In this document: one piece after another, positions 1 through 8,987 of the stretch | How positions within the stretch are numbered: position 1 is the first letter of the stretch | Layout of the letters: the number at the start of each line of letters is the position of its first letter | DNA from: DASUPK01 sp036265435 | Lineage (GTDB): Bacteria; Actinomycetota; Thermoleophilia; Solirubrobacterales; 70-9 | Assembly (NCBI GenBank): GCA_036265435.1 | Contig: DATAPB010000244.1 | Coordinates: forward strand, 1-32,987 | Reading direction: 5' to 3' | DNA length: 32,987 bases | Translations under genes and position numbers: made by a program | The notes under the pieces: model-generated | What the model was told of the DNA's origin: nothing | Database searches by the model: none | The model's input: only the letters and a program-made list of their open reading frames with translations

Positions 1-24
1 CCGGAGTCATAGATTTCCCGCATC

Positions 25-684
25 ATGGCCACCGCGAACCTCGACTCCGAGAAAAAAGTCGCCGCCGATGCCGCGGCCGAGCTCGTGGAGAGCGGGATGG
101 CCGTGGGGCTCGGGACGGGCTCGACCGTCGCCCATCTGATCCCCGCGCTCGCTGCGCGTCAGCTGACGAACATCCGCTGCGTCGCCACCTCGGACGCCAC
201 CGAGGAGCAGGCCAGGGCCCTCGGGATCCCGGTGGAGGACTTCGACAGCCTCGACCGCCTCGACATCGCTATCGACGGCGCCGACCAGGTCGCGCCCGAC
301 CACTGGCTCGTCAAGGGGGGCGGCGGCGCCCACACTCGCGAGAAGATCGTCGCGGCGACTGCCGAGCGCTTCGTAGTGATCGCTGACTCATCCAAGAGGG
401 TCCACCGCATCAAGCCTCCGATCCCGCTCGAGCTCCAGCGCTTCGGCCTGCAGTCGACGCTCGCGCGAATAGCGTCGGAGCTCGGCGAGGTCGAGATCCG
501 CCCCGACTGCCCCGCCAGCCCCGACGACGGCGTGATCGCGGACTACCACGGCAAGGTGAGGGAGCCCGGGGAGCTCGCCGCCCGCCTCTCCCTGTTGCCC
601 GGCGTCGTCGATCACGGGCTCTTCCCCGCGGGGATGGTCAGCGCGGTGCTGATCGGGCGCGGCGACTCGGTCGACCGTTCCTGA
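25..684 (+). CDS. rpiA: Ribose-5-phosphate isomerase A
   Basis: Interconverts ribose 5-phosphate and ribulose 5-phosphate in the non-oxidative pentose phosphate pathway; cytosolic. The 219-residue protein has the usual RpiA length. It shows the phosphate-binding GLGTGSTV near residue 28, the DGADQ loop with catalytic aspartates near residue 85, the KGGGGAHTREK segment with the catalytic lysine and glutamate, and PGVVDHGLF near the C-terminus. The ATG at 25 fits the family start. A TAGATT box lies 9 bases upstream, so a very short leader is possible. It meets the minus-strand SDR gene tail to tail with 11 bases between them. Other pentose phosphate genes (pgl, gnd, zwf) lie 5-8 kb away. Identity is secure. 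Confidence 0.96.
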   Translation: MATANLDSEKKVAADAAAELVESGMAVGLGTGSTVAHLIPALAARQLTNIRCVATSDATEEQARALGIPVEDFDSLDRLDIAIDGADQVAPDHWLVKGGGGAHTREKIVAATAERFVVIADSSKRVHRIKPPIPLELQRFGLQSTLARIASELGEVEIRPDCPASPDDGVIADYHGKVREPGELAARLSLLPGVVDHGLFPAGMVSAVLIGRGDSVDRS

Positions 685-695
685 CCTCCCGAGGG

Positions 696-1660
696 CTAGG
701 CGATCAATTCGAGCGATACATCCCAAAGGCGCTCGGCGTTGGCGGGATCGACCGCATACCGGGCCACCCCTCCCATGCCGAACTCGGGACGCTTGTCCAC
801 GACCTGCGCCTCGTTGCAGTCCTCGAAGTAGCGACCGCCCAGACCATCGAGCTGTGGGGAGGCGGCGAGCAGGACCGACGTCGCCGCTCCCTGCTCAGGG
901 GTCTTGAGCTCGAGCCCGGCCTTCTCGTAACGCTCGGCGGCCTTCTCCATGTACTCCGGGTCCGCCTCGAGGACGTGGCGCTGCAGCGGGGTTGCGATCC
1001 CTCCGGGCATCAGGGCGTTCGAAGTGATCCCATCCTCCGACCAGCGTCGGGTGGCCTCGACGGCGAAGAGCACATTCGCCGTCTTCGACTGCCCGTAGGC
1101 ACCGAACGGCGTGTAGTCCCGGAACGAGAAGTTGAGGTCGTCGAAGACCACCGGCGAGCGCAGATGGCCGCTCGAGCTGACCGAGACGATCCGAGCGCTC
1201 CCGGCCTCCGCGAGGCGGTCGTGCAGGCCGAGGGCGAGAGCGAAGTGGCCCAGGTGATTCGTCGCGAACTGCATCTCCTGGCCGTGGTCGGTCAGGGTGA
1301 GCTCCTGGATCGCCATCACCCCGGCGTTGTTGACCAGGATGTCGAGCGGCTCGTCCCAGCCCCCTGTGAGGGCATCGATACTGGCTCGATCGGTGAGCTC
1401 GAGCGGCGCGACGGACACCTGGTCGTTGCCGGTGGTGGAGCGAATGTCCGAGGCAACGGTCTCGCCGTCGCCGGTCTTGCGGACCGCGAGGGTGACCGCG
1501 GCTCCAGCGCCGGCCAGAGCCCGCGCCGTCTCGATTCCGATCCCGGAGGCCGCCCCGGTGACGATGGCGCGCTTTCCGCTGAGATCGATCCCCTCGGCCA
1601 CCTCGGCGGCTGTCGACTCCGCGCCGAAGGGCGTGGCGATCAACGTGTCGGTCGTCGCCA

Positions 1661-1661
<1 letters not shown>
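696..1661 (-). CDS. SDR family NAD(P)-dependent oxidoreductase
   Basis: Classical short-chain dehydrogenase/reductase of 321 residues. It has the Rossmann dinucleotide motif VTGAASGIG near residue 34, the NNAG motif near 112, a serine-rich strand (VSVSSSG) and the active-site YGQSK. The length and the region after NNAG (NHLGHFALA) resemble retinol-dehydrogenase/WWOX-like SDRs, which often act on lipophilic alcohols or ketones; the substrate cannot be read from sequence. An extra N-terminal stretch of about 25 residues precedes the fold. Its ATG shares one base with the stop of the upstream aldo-keto reductase (TGATG), so the two are almost certainly cotranscribed and translationally coupled. 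Confidence 0.9.
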
Positions 1662-2650
<989 letters not shown>

Positions 2651-2712
2651 TTCCGTGCCCTTTCGTCGTAGCCGACGTCCACCCGATCGAAGATACGCTT
2701 CGCGATTCCCGG

Positions 2713-3441
2713 CTAGTAGCTCAGCTGCTCGTCCCAGTCTGGGCGCCCTTCCCGGGTGAGGTCGAAGAGGTTCCAGAGGGGCTCGAGGGTGCCGACATGC
2801 CTCGGATCCTGTCCCGGATCCCACGGGGCATAGAAGAGCTCGGATCCCCAGAAGTGCCGGATCTCCCCGCCGTCGCGGTGGAACACGTTCAGCATCGGCC
2901 GCTGAGCGCCCTCGGGAGTCTCGGCGAGGTAGTCGGCGTTGTAGCTGTTGCCCTCCGAGGAGAGCAGACGGAGCCTGCGCCAGGAGCGCTCCCGCTTCCA
3001 GGTCAGAAGCCGGTCGAGCGGAGATTTCGCCACCACCGCGAAGTTCATGATCTGGCTGGCGTGCTCGACCATCCCGTCGAGCTGGTCGAGCAGGCTGACG
3101 CAGGACGGGCATGGGCTCTCCGCCAGGGGCAGCTTCGCCGTCTCCTTCTCACGCACGGGTCCGGGGCGATCGTCCTCGGGATCACGAGGGAACATGAAGC
3201 TGTAGATCGCCAGCGAGTCCTTTCCTTCCTCGAACACCTCCGAGAGCCGTACGTCCATCGGCTTCCCGTCAGCGCCCTCTCCCTGGAAGACATAGTCCTC
3301 GGGAACCTCCCCGCCGGGCGGCAACTCCCGCCGGGCGGCCGCGACCGCCTCCGTTTGGCGACGCAGCTCGATCTCCAGTTCGAGCAGGCGATTGCGTGCC
3401 TCCCGGTACTCCGTGCTCTCTCTTGGGAACTGGATGTCCAC
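2713..3441 (-). CDS. DUF899 thioredoxin-like protein, CxxC present
   Basis: Member of the DUF899 (COG4312) family, predicted thioredoxin-fold dithiol-disulfide proteins of unknown substrate; 242 residues from the chosen start. The N-terminal coiled-coil-like region (residues 10-40) is followed by the LAIYSFMF strand and the redox motif Cys111-Pro-Ser-Cys114. The start is GTG at 3441, because CGGAG lies about 7 bases upstream and it begins 13 bases after the SRPBCC stop codon; an upstream ATG in the same frame would overlap the SRPBCC gene. It is third in the arsR-SRPBCC-DUF899 minus-strand unit. It is more divergent than the two plus-strand DUF899 paralogs, with an insertion between FMF and the CxxC. 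Confidence 0.85.
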   Translation of the reverse strand: MDIQFPRESTEYREARNRLLELEIELRRQTEAVAAARRELPPGGEVPEDYVFQGEGADGKPMDVRLSEVFEEGKDSLAIYSFMFPRDPEDDRPGPVREKETAKLPLAESPCPSCVSLLDQLDGMVEHASQIMNFAVVAKSPLDRLLTWKRERSWRRLRLLSSEGNSYNADYLAETPEGAQRPMLNVFHRDGGEIRHFWGSELFYAPWDPGQDPRHVGTLEPLWNLFDLTREGRPDWDEQLSY

Positions 3442-3454
3442 GGTTCTCCGGTGA

Positions 3455-3892
3455 CTAAGACTCCAGGGCGCGCCCCAACTCATCGAGGCACCCGCCCCAT
3501 CCCCACTGCTGCGAGTCGCGGCGCGCTTCGGTCGGGATCCGGCTGTTGAGGAGGACCACGGTGGTCGAGCCATCGGTCTCCGAGAACGAGAGCTCGATCG
3601 ACTGCTCCGTGCCTGAGGGGTCGTCGCTGAATGTGCAGGTCATGGCGAGCCGGTGAGGGCGGTCGATCTCCGTGTACTCGCCGCTGAGCTCGACCTCCGA
3701 GCCATCGGGTTTCCGCATCACGACCCTGACCCTGCCGCCGACGCGCAGATCCAGCTCCACCTCGGGAGTCGCCCAGTCGGGGCCGCAGTGGTACCAGCGC
3801 CGCATCACCTCGGGATTGGTCCAGGCTTCGTAGACCATCTCGGCCGGTGCAGCGAAGGTCCTCTCGATCCGCAGCTCCCGATGCTCGGTCAT
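3455..3892 (-). CDS. SRPBCC / AHSA1-domain protein
   Basis: A 145-residue START-like (SRPBCC) protein of the Aha1-C-terminal type (AHSA1). It opens with the typical RTFAAPAEMVYEAWTNPEVM and continues with RWYHC, then a beta-rich stretch and a C-terminal helix with WGWGGCLDELGRALE. Such proteins bind hydrophobic ligands in a helix-grip cavity, and pairs of ArsR regulators with AHSA1 proteins are common in actinobacteria. The ATG at 3892 overlaps the arsR stop by four bases (ATGA), showing translational coupling; a longer in-frame reading would run into arsR. The ligand is unknown. Confidence 0.9.
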   Translation of the reverse strand: MTEHRELRIERTFAAPAEMVYEAWTNPEVMRRWYHCGPDWATPEVELDLRVGGRVRVVMRKPDGSEVELSGEYTEIDRPHRLAMTCTFSDDPSGTEQSIELSFSETDGSTTVVLLNSRIPTEARRDSQQWGWGGCLDELGRALES

Positions 3893-4209
3893 TGGCCCTT
3901 TCTCTTCTTCTCCTCGAGGTACTCGCCGACGACGTCGAAGAGTCGCTCCCATCGGGTTCGTTGGGTTTCTATCCAACCCGCGGTCTCGGCGAGCGTCTCG
4001 GGGCGGAGCGCCAGCCGATGGGTGCGCCCGTCGATCACGCGGGTGACGACGCCGGCCTCCTCGAGCAGCTTCAGGTGGCGCGAGATCGTCGGCTTCGACA
4101 CGCCCAGGTCTCGCGTCGCCTCCCCCACGGTCGCGGGGCCGCTGCTGAGGCGATGAACGATCTCGCGACGGGTCGGATGTGCCAGTGCGGCGAACGCATC
4201 GTTAGCCAT
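3889..4209 (-). CDS. ArsR-family winged-helix regulator
   Basis: A 106-residue ArsR/SmtB-type repressor. The winged helix-turn-helix reads from LAHPTRREIVHRL through GEATRDLGVSKPTISRHLKLLEEAGVV to the wing VIDGRTHRLAL. No cysteine-rich metal motif (such as ELCVCDL) is present, so a metal sensor is unlikely; it belongs with the ArsR proteins that pair with AHSA1 partners. The start is ATG at 4209, since TATAGT on the minus strand ends 7 bases before it, which would give a leaderless mRNA. A perfect inverted repeat covers this -10 box and the start codon, suggesting autoregulation and control of the divergent DUF899 pair. Confidence 0.92.
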   Translation of the reverse strand: MANDAFAALAHPTRREIVHRLSSGPATVGEATRDLGVSKPTISRHLKLLEEAGVVTRVIDGRTHRLALRPETLAETAGWIETQRTRWERLFDVVGEYLEEKKRKGQ

Positions 4210-4218
4210 TATGCTAAC
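4201..4218. promoter_or_regulatory. Probable ArsR operator in divergent promoter
   Basis: Perfect inverted repeat GTTAGC-N6-GCTAAC, flanked by a further CGCAT (4196-4200, one base gap) and ATGCG pair. It covers the arsR start codon and abuts its presumed -10 box (TATAGT, 4222-4217 on the minus strand), and lies just upstream of the plus-strand DUF899 pair. A dyad of two 6-base arms spaced one helical turn apart is typical of ArsR-family sites. Binding by this ArsR is an inference. Confidence 0.65.
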
Positions 4219-4249
4219 TATATGCGTACCCCACGACGGAAGGAGCAGC

Positions 4250-4996
4250 ATGTTGCAGACGACGATCAGCACACAGGAGGAATGGCAGGAGGCACGCGAT
4301 CAGCTGCTCGCGGAGGAGAAGGAGCACACCCGCCGCGGCGACGAGCTCGCCCGGAAGCGACGCGAGCTGCCGTGGGTGCCGGTGGAGAAGGAGTACGTCT
4401 TCGACACGGAGTACGGGACCCGGTCGCTGCCCGACCTCTTCGACGGGCGCTCCCAGCTCCTGATCTACCACTTCATGTTCGGGCCGTCCTACGAGGCCGG
4501 GGACCCGACGAACTCGTCCATGGTCGACGGGTTCGACGGCCTGCTGCCGCACCTGCACGCGCGCGACCTGACGATGCTGCTCGTCTCCCGCGCGCCACTG
4601 GAGAAGCTCCTCGCCTACCGGCGAAGGATGGGCTGGAGCATCCCCTGGGTCTCCTCGGCAAACACCGACTTCAACTTCGACGTCGGCGCCTCGTTCACGG
4701 AGGAACAGATACGGGAGTCGCCTCCGCTCGACGAGGTGCCCGCGATCGCCCATCAGAACGCGGCGGCCACCGGGGTGGACCTCAGCGACTATCTCGCGGA
4801 GGTGGCGATGGTGAGCGTCTTTGCCCTGGACGGCGGTGAGGTGTACAAGACCTACACGAGCCCCTGGCGCGGCGTCGAGTTCATCATGGGCTACTACCCG
4901 ATCCTCGACCGCGCTCCGAAGGGCCGGGACGAGGGCGAGGACTTTCAGACCTGGATTCGCCGGCACGACGAATACGAGACGGAGGAGGCAAGCTGA
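4250..4996 (+). CDS. DUF899 paralog lacking the CxxC cysteines
   Basis: A 248-residue DUF899-family protein, co-linear over its whole length with the next gene. It shares TQEEWQE, ELPWVPVE, LLIYHFMFG, LLVSRAPL and the C-terminal RRHDEYE. Where the paralog has Cys85 and Cys88 in AGCTVCSS, this one reads AGDPTNSS (Asp85, Asn88), so the redox-active pair is absent. The start is ATG at 4250, because GGAAGGAG lies about 7 bases upstream; the in-frame ATG at 4211 lies inside the operator and is rejected. It is coupled to the second paralog by a TGATG overlap. It may be a non-redox partner, a scaffold or a decaying copy; nothing else in the frame is broken. Confidence 0.88.
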   Translation: MLQTTISTQEEWQEARDQLLAEEKEHTRRGDELARKRRELPWVPVEKEYVFDTEYGTRSLPDLFDGRSQLLIYHFMFGPSYEAGDPTNSSMVDGFDGLLPHLHARDLTMLLVSRAPLEKLLAYRRRMGWSIPWVSSANTDFNFDVGASFTEEQIRESPPLDEVPAIAHQNAAATGVDLSDYLAEVAMVSVFALDGGEVYKTYTSPWRGVEFIMGYYPILDRAPKGRDEGEDFQTWIRRHDEYETEEAS

Positions 4997-5736
4997 TGCC
5001 CGAGCACAGAGTCGGAACACAGGAGGAATGGCAGGAGGAGCGGGAGGCGCTGCTCAAGGAGGAGAATGAGCTCACCCACCGTGGCGACGAGCTCACCAAG
5101 CGCCGTCAGGAACTCCCCTGGGTTCCGGTCGAGACGGACTACACCTTCGAGACGACCGCGGGGACGAAGTCACTGGCCGAGCTCTTCGACGGCAACTCCC
5201 AGCTGCTCCTATACCACTTCATGTTCGGTCCGCCCTACGAGGCGGGCTGCACCGTGTGCTCGTCGATCGCGGACAACATCAACGCGAACGCCCCGCACCT
5301 GAAGGCCGGCGGCGTGAACGTGCTGCTCGTCTCCCGAGCGCCGCTGGACCGGCTCCAGGCGTACAAGCAGCGGATGGGGTGGGACAACCTCGACTGGGTC
5401 TCAACCGGTGATGAGTTCAACCGCGAGCTCGGCTTCCTCAACACCGAGGAGGAGCTCAAGCCGTTCCTCGAGAGCGGCCAGATCCCTGTGACGGTCGAGA
5501 AGATGGCCGAGCTCTCCGGCACAGACGTGAAGGGCTATGTAACCGAGGGTCCCGGCCTGAGCGTGTACGCGCTCGACGACGGGACGGTCTACCGGACATA
5601 TGTGACCACCGCGCGCGGTCTCGAGGGGCCCGCGATGGCCTACTACACGCTTCTCGACCGAACACCGGGGGGGCGCCGCGAGGGCGCCGGCGAGCCCATC
5701 TGGCTTCGCCGGCACGACGAGTACGAGGCTGCCTAG
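4996..5736 (+). CDS. DUF899 thioredoxin-like protein, CxxC present
   Basis: A 246-residue DUF899 (COG4312) protein, predicted thioredoxin-fold dithiol oxidoreductase. Cys85-Thr-Val-Cys88 follows the conserved YHFMFGPPYEAG strand-loop. The N-terminal helix (TQEEWQEEREALLKEENEL) and the C-terminal WLRRHDEYE are typical of the family. Its ATG shares a base with the stop of the cysteine-less paralog (TGATG). A 21-base identical run at 4270-4290 and 5017-5037 shows the pair arose by tandem duplication. It ends in a CTAG overlap with the convergent pgl gene. No signal peptide, so it acts in the cytosol. The family is often annotated as a dithiol-disulfide isomerase involved in polyketide biosynthesis, but that annotation is weakly grounded. 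Confidence 0.9.
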   Translation: MPEHRVGTQEEWQEEREALLKEENELTHRGDELTKRRQELPWVPVETDYTFETTAGTKSLAELFDGNSQLLLYHFMFGPPYEAGCTVCSSIADNINANAPHLKAGGVNVLLVSRAPLDRLQAYKQRMGWDNLDWVSTGDEFNRELGFLNTEEELKPFLESGQIPVTVEKMAELSGTDVKGYVTEGPGLSVYALDDGTVYRTYVTTARGLEGPAMAYYTLLDRTPGGRREGAGEPIWLRRHDEYEAA

Positions 5737-6410
5737 ACCTCTGGAGCGGCGGCGCGGTCCGCGAGGATCAGTGAGTCGCCGCCGGGATCGACGCGGCCGG
5801 AAGGGATCGACGGATCCCTGGCGAGCAGCTTCTCGAGGGCGTCAGCCTTCTCCGCGCCGGTGATCACCCAGAGCAGGCGGCGGGTGCGGTGGAGCTCGGG
5901 ATAGGTGAGCGTCATCCGGCGGACGCCCTGATATTCGCCCGACGTCACGGCGACGCGCTTGTCGGTGACCTCGAGAACCGGGTCGTTCGGCACCAATGAA
6001 GCGGTGTGCCCGTCCGGCCCGATCCCCAGGTGCGCGAGGTCGAGGGCGTCCGGCAACGAGGCTCCGTAGCGGTCGGCGGCCGCCTCGAGGTCGTCGTCGT
6101 TCACCGGCATCGGCTTGATGCTGCCCTGCGCGCCGATCGAGAGGCTCTCGATCAGGTGGGTGAGGTTGCGCTCGTCCGAGCCCGGGGGCGCCACGCGCTC
6201 GTCCACCTGATAGATCGCGACCTTCGTCCAATCCTCGATCAGGTCTTCGAGCTGGGAGAACATCGGCCAGGGGTCACGGCCGCCACTCACCGCGAGGCCG
6301 GACGATCCCCGCTCGCTGACGGCCGCGCCGACGGTCTCGGCGATCACCTCGGCCCCGCGCCGATGGACGGCATCGGTGTCGTCCAGGACCTCGAGGCGGT
6401 GGTCCGCCAC
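5733..6410 (-). CDS. pgl: 6-phosphogluconolactonase
   Basis: Hydrolyses 6-phosphoglucono-1,5-lactone to 6-phosphogluconate, the second step of the oxidative pentose phosphate pathway. The 225-residue DevB/SOL-type protein shows the SGGRDP loop near residue 42, VDERVAP near 69 and the signature HLGIGPDGHTASLVP near 127. The start is GTG at 6410, two bases after the gnd stop, so it is the second gene of a gnd-pgl operon. The last four bases overlap the convergent DUF899 gene (CTAG). Together with gnd and the divergent zwf it completes the oxidative branch. Confidence 0.95.
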   Translation of the reverse strand: MADHRLEVLDDTDAVHRRGAEVIAETVGAAVSERGSSGLAVSGGRDPWPMFSQLEDLIEDWTKVAIYQVDERVAPPGSDERNLTHLIESLSIGAQGSIKPMPVNDDDLEAAADRYGASLPDALDLAHLGIGPDGHTASLVPNDPVLEVTDKRVAVTSGEYQGVRRMTLTYPELHRTRRLLWVITGAEKADALEKLLARDPSIPSGRVDPGGDSLILADRAAAPEV

Positions 6411-6412
6411 CG

Positions 6413-7432
6413 TTACTTCGGCTTCTCCTCGTGTCCGCCGAACTGAAAGCGCATCGCCGAGAGCACGCGGTTGGCGAAGTCGTCGAGATCGCGTGACGCG
6501 AAGCGCTCATAGAGCGCGGTCGTGAGCACGCCGGCGGGAACGCCCTCCTCGATGGCGGCGATCGAGGTCCAGCGGCCCTCGCCCGAGTCGGAGACGTGTC
6601 CCTCGAAGTCCGAGAGGTCGCCCGACTTCTGGAGGGAGGCCGCGGTCAGGTCGAGCAGCCAGGAGCTGATCACGCTGCCGCGCCGCCAGACCTCGGCGAT
6701 CTCCGGGATGTCGAGGTCGTACTGGTAGTACTCGGGGTGCTCGAGCGGAGCGGTCTCGGCGTCCATCTCGCGCTTCACCTTCCCGGCGTTCGCGTTCTTG
6801 AGGATGTTCAGGCCCTCGGCGTAGGCGGCCATCACGCCGTACTCGATGCCGTTGTGGATCATCTTCACGAAGTGGCCGGCACCGTTCGGTCCGCAGTGGA
6901 GGTAGCCGTTCTCGGCGGTGTCGGGGTCGCCACTGCGCCCCGGGGTCCGCTCGGCGGTGTCGACCCCGGGAGCGATCGACTTGAAGATGGGATCGAGGCG
7001 CCCGACCGCGTCGTCCGGGCCCCCGATCATCAGGCAGAAGCCGCGATCGAGACCGAAGACGCCGCCGCTGGTACCGCAGTCGATGTAGTCGATCCCCTTC
7101 TCGCCGACCATCTCGGCGCGGCGCATGTCGTCGCGGTAGTAGGAGTTGCCGCCGTCGATGATCGCGTCGCCCTGATCGAGCACCTCGGCGACCTCCTTGA
7201 CGGTGGACTCGGTGATATCACCGGCCGGGACCATGATCCAGACGGCTCGGGGTGCGTCGAGCTTCTCGGCGAGCTCCGCGAGGGACGAGGCGCCGGCCGC
7301 CCCCTCGCCCGCGAGCTGTTTGATCGGATCGGGGTTGACGTCGTAGACGACGCAGTCGTGTCCGTCCCGCATCAGGCGGCGCACGAGGTTCGAACCCATC
7401 CTTCCCAGACCGACCATTCCGAGCTGAGCCAC
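6413..7432 (-). CDS. gnd: 6-phosphogluconate dehydrogenase, decarboxylating (short type)
   Basis: Oxidatively decarboxylates 6-phosphogluconate to ribulose 5-phosphate. The 339-residue protein belongs to the short GndA/YqeC-like class rather than the roughly 470-residue class. It has the Rossmann motif GMVGLGRMG at the N-terminus, the substrate loop GGNSYYRDD, CGTSGGVFG, and GAGHFVKMIHNGIEYG with the catalytic lysine. Start GTG at 7432: TAGGAT on the minus strand ends 7 bases before it, consistent with a leaderless transcript; the reading frame is open further upstream but that part is not conserved. It heads a gnd-pgl operon, divergent from zwf across a 59-base promoter region. Short-type enzymes are often NAD-dependent, but cofactor choice is not certain from this reading. 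Confidence 0.94.
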   Translation of the reverse strand: MAQLGMVGLGRMGSNLVRRLMRDGHDCVVYDVNPDPIKQLAGEGAAGASSLAELAEKLDAPRAVWIMVPAGDITESTVKEVAEVLDQGDAIIDGGNSYYRDDMRRAEMVGEKGIDYIDCGTSGGVFGLDRGFCLMIGGPDDAVGRLDPIFKSIAPGVDTAERTPGRSGDPDTAENGYLHCGPNGAGHFVKMIHNGIEYGVMAAYAEGLNILKNANAGKVKREMDAETAPLEHPEYYQYDLDIPEIAEVWRRGSVISSWLLDLTAASLQKSGDLSDFEGHVSDSGEGRWTSIAAIEEGVPAGVLTTALYERFASRDLDDFANRVLSAMRFQFGGHEEKPK

Positions 7433-7444
7433 CGCTGGGATCCT

Positions 7445-7468
7445 AAGGCTCAGAGCGCATCGAGCCTT
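7445..7468. promoter_or_regulatory. Divergent gnd/zwf promoter with inverted repeat
   Basis: A perfect 7-base inverted repeat, AAGGCTC (7445-7451) and GAGCCTT (7462-7468), spaced by 10 bases, sits between the two start codons. The presumed gnd -10 (TAGGAT, 7445-7440 on the minus strand) touches the left arm; the presumed zwf -10 (TAGGTT, 7480-7485) ends 6 bases before the GTG of zwf. The layout suits one regulator acting on both promoters. The regulator is unknown. Confidence 0.5.
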
Positions 7469-7491
7469 TCCGGGTCCGCTAGGTTCCGGTC

Positions 7492-8946
7492 GTGGCGCAG
7501 ACCAATTCAGGGCCACCGGCGGGAACCCCGGGCGACGCTCTCGTGATCTTCGGGATCACAGGCGACCTGGCGAAGAAGATGACCCTGAAGGCGCTCTATG
7601 ACCTGACCGAGAACGGCACCCTGACCGTGCCCGTGATCGGGGTCGGCCGCTCGGAATGGAGCGACGACGACCTCCGACAGCATGCGCGGGAGGCGGTCGA
7701 GGCCCGGTTCGAGGCCCGCGGGTCAGGACAGATCGACGAGCTGGTCTTCAAGAGGTACGCGGACAACCTCAGCTACGTCCAGGGCGACTACAACGACTTC
7801 GATACCTACCGGCGGCTCAAGCAGAAGCTCTCGTTCGCGAAGCGCCCGGTCTTCTACCTCGAGATCCCGCCCTCGCTCTTCGCGGGTGTGATCCAGCGGC
7901 TCGGCAGCGCCAGCCTCACCAACGCCGCCCGGGTGGTGATCGAGAAGCCCTTCGGTCACGACTTCGAGTCGGCCGTCGAGCTCAACGACCAGATCCACGA
8001 GGTCCTGGACGAGACCCAGATCTACCGGATCGACCACTTCCTCGGCAAGGAGCCGGTCCAGGACATCACCTACCTGCGCTTCGCGAACTCCCTCTTCGAG
8101 CCCATCTGGAACCGCCGCTACGTCGAGTCCGTGCAGATCACGATGGCCGAGAACTTCGGCGTCGATGACCGCGGCAGCTTCTACGACCCGGTCGGCGCCC
8201 TCCGCGACGTCGTCCAGAACCACATTCTCCAGACGCTCGCGCTGGTCGCGATGGAGCCGCCCTCGGACGGCTCGGATCCGGACTCGATCCGCGACTCGAA
8301 GATCGACCTCTTCAAGGCGATCCCGGCGGCGGACCCGAACCGCTACGTCCGTGGCCAGTACGAGGGCTATCGGGAAATCGAGGGCGTCGATCCGAAGTCC
8401 ACGACCGAGACGTTCGTCGCCCTGAGGCTCGAGATCCGCAACTGGCGTTGGTCGGGGGTTCCCTTCTTCATCCGCGCCGGCAAGCAGCTCGCCGAGAAGG
8501 TCACCGAGGTGCGGATCGTTCTCCAGAGCCCACCCCAGGTCGGCATCGGCGGTGGTCCGATCCCGGCGGCGGACGAGATCGTCCTCCGCATCGATCCAGA
8601 TCCGGGGGCTCGCGTCCTGGTCGAGGCGAAGCAGCCCGGCGAGGAGAAGCTTCGCCGCGTGCACCTCGACCTGCTCTTCAAGCAGCAGTTCGGCGACCAG
8701 CCGGGGCCGTACGAGCGCCTGCTGGCCGACGCGCTCGCGGGCAACCAGCAGCGCTTCGCTCGCGAGGACAGCGTGCTCGAGACATGGAGGATCGTCCAGC
8801 CGCTGCTCGACAACCCCTGCGAGCTCGAGCCCTACCGGGTCGGCACCTGGGGCCCGGAAGGGTCCTCGAACCTGCTGCACGGCTACGGCGGCTGGCGCAG
8901 GCCCTGGCTGCCCGACAAGCAGCCCGAGCCGGTCGCCGCCGGCTAG
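7492..8946 (+). CDS. zwf: Glucose-6-phosphate dehydrogenase
   Basis: Oxidises glucose 6-phosphate to 6-phosphogluconolactone, the entry step of the oxidative pentose phosphate pathway and a main NADPH source. The 484-residue protein has the dinucleotide motif GITGDLAKK at residues 21-29, EKPFGHD, the active-site signature RIDHFLGKE (residues 179-187, with the catalytic His and substrate-binding Lys) and the conserved NHILQ. The start is GTG at 7492, 6 bases after the -10 match TAGGTT, giving a probable leaderless mRNA. Divergent from the gnd-pgl operon, so the three oxidative-branch genes form a compact control unit. Two long antisense reading frames over this gene are coding shadows. Confidence 0.97.
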   Translation: MAQTNSGPPAGTPGDALVIFGITGDLAKKMTLKALYDLTENGTLTVPVIGVGRSEWSDDDLRQHAREAVEARFEARGSGQIDELVFKRYADNLSYVQGDYNDFDTYRRLKQKLSFAKRPVFYLEIPPSLFAGVIQRLGSASLTNAARVVIEKPFGHDFESAVELNDQIHEVLDETQIYRIDHFLGKEPVQDITYLRFANSLFEPIWNRRYVESVQITMAENFGVDDRGSFYDPVGALRDVVQNHILQTLALVAMEPPSDGSDPDSIRDSKIDLFKAIPAADPNRYVRGQYEGYREIEGVDPKSTTETFVALRLEIRNWRWSGVPFFIRAGKQLAEKVTEVRIVLQSPPQVGIGGGPIPAADEIVLRIDPDPGARVLVEAKQPGEEKLRRVHLDLLFKQQFGDQPGPYERLLADALAGNQQRFAREDSVLETWRIVQPLLDNPCELEPYRVGTWGPEGSSNLLHGYGGWRRPWLPDKQPEPVAAG

Positions 8947-8987
8947 CGGCCACCCGGCGAAGTCGTGCCCTCGGTAGGGTGAACCGA

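Noticed and set aside
4211..4249. Upstream ATG at 4211 as the start of the first plus-strand DUF899 gene
   Set aside because: It lies within the operator dyad and has no ribosome-binding sequence, while ATG 4250 has GGAAGGAG at the right distance and fits the paralog's N-terminus.
7723..8880. Long antisense reading frame (385 codons) over zwf
   Set aside because: It mirrors the zwf codon pattern, has a low-complexity Val/Asp/Glu/Leu composition and no recognisable domain; zwf itself is certain.
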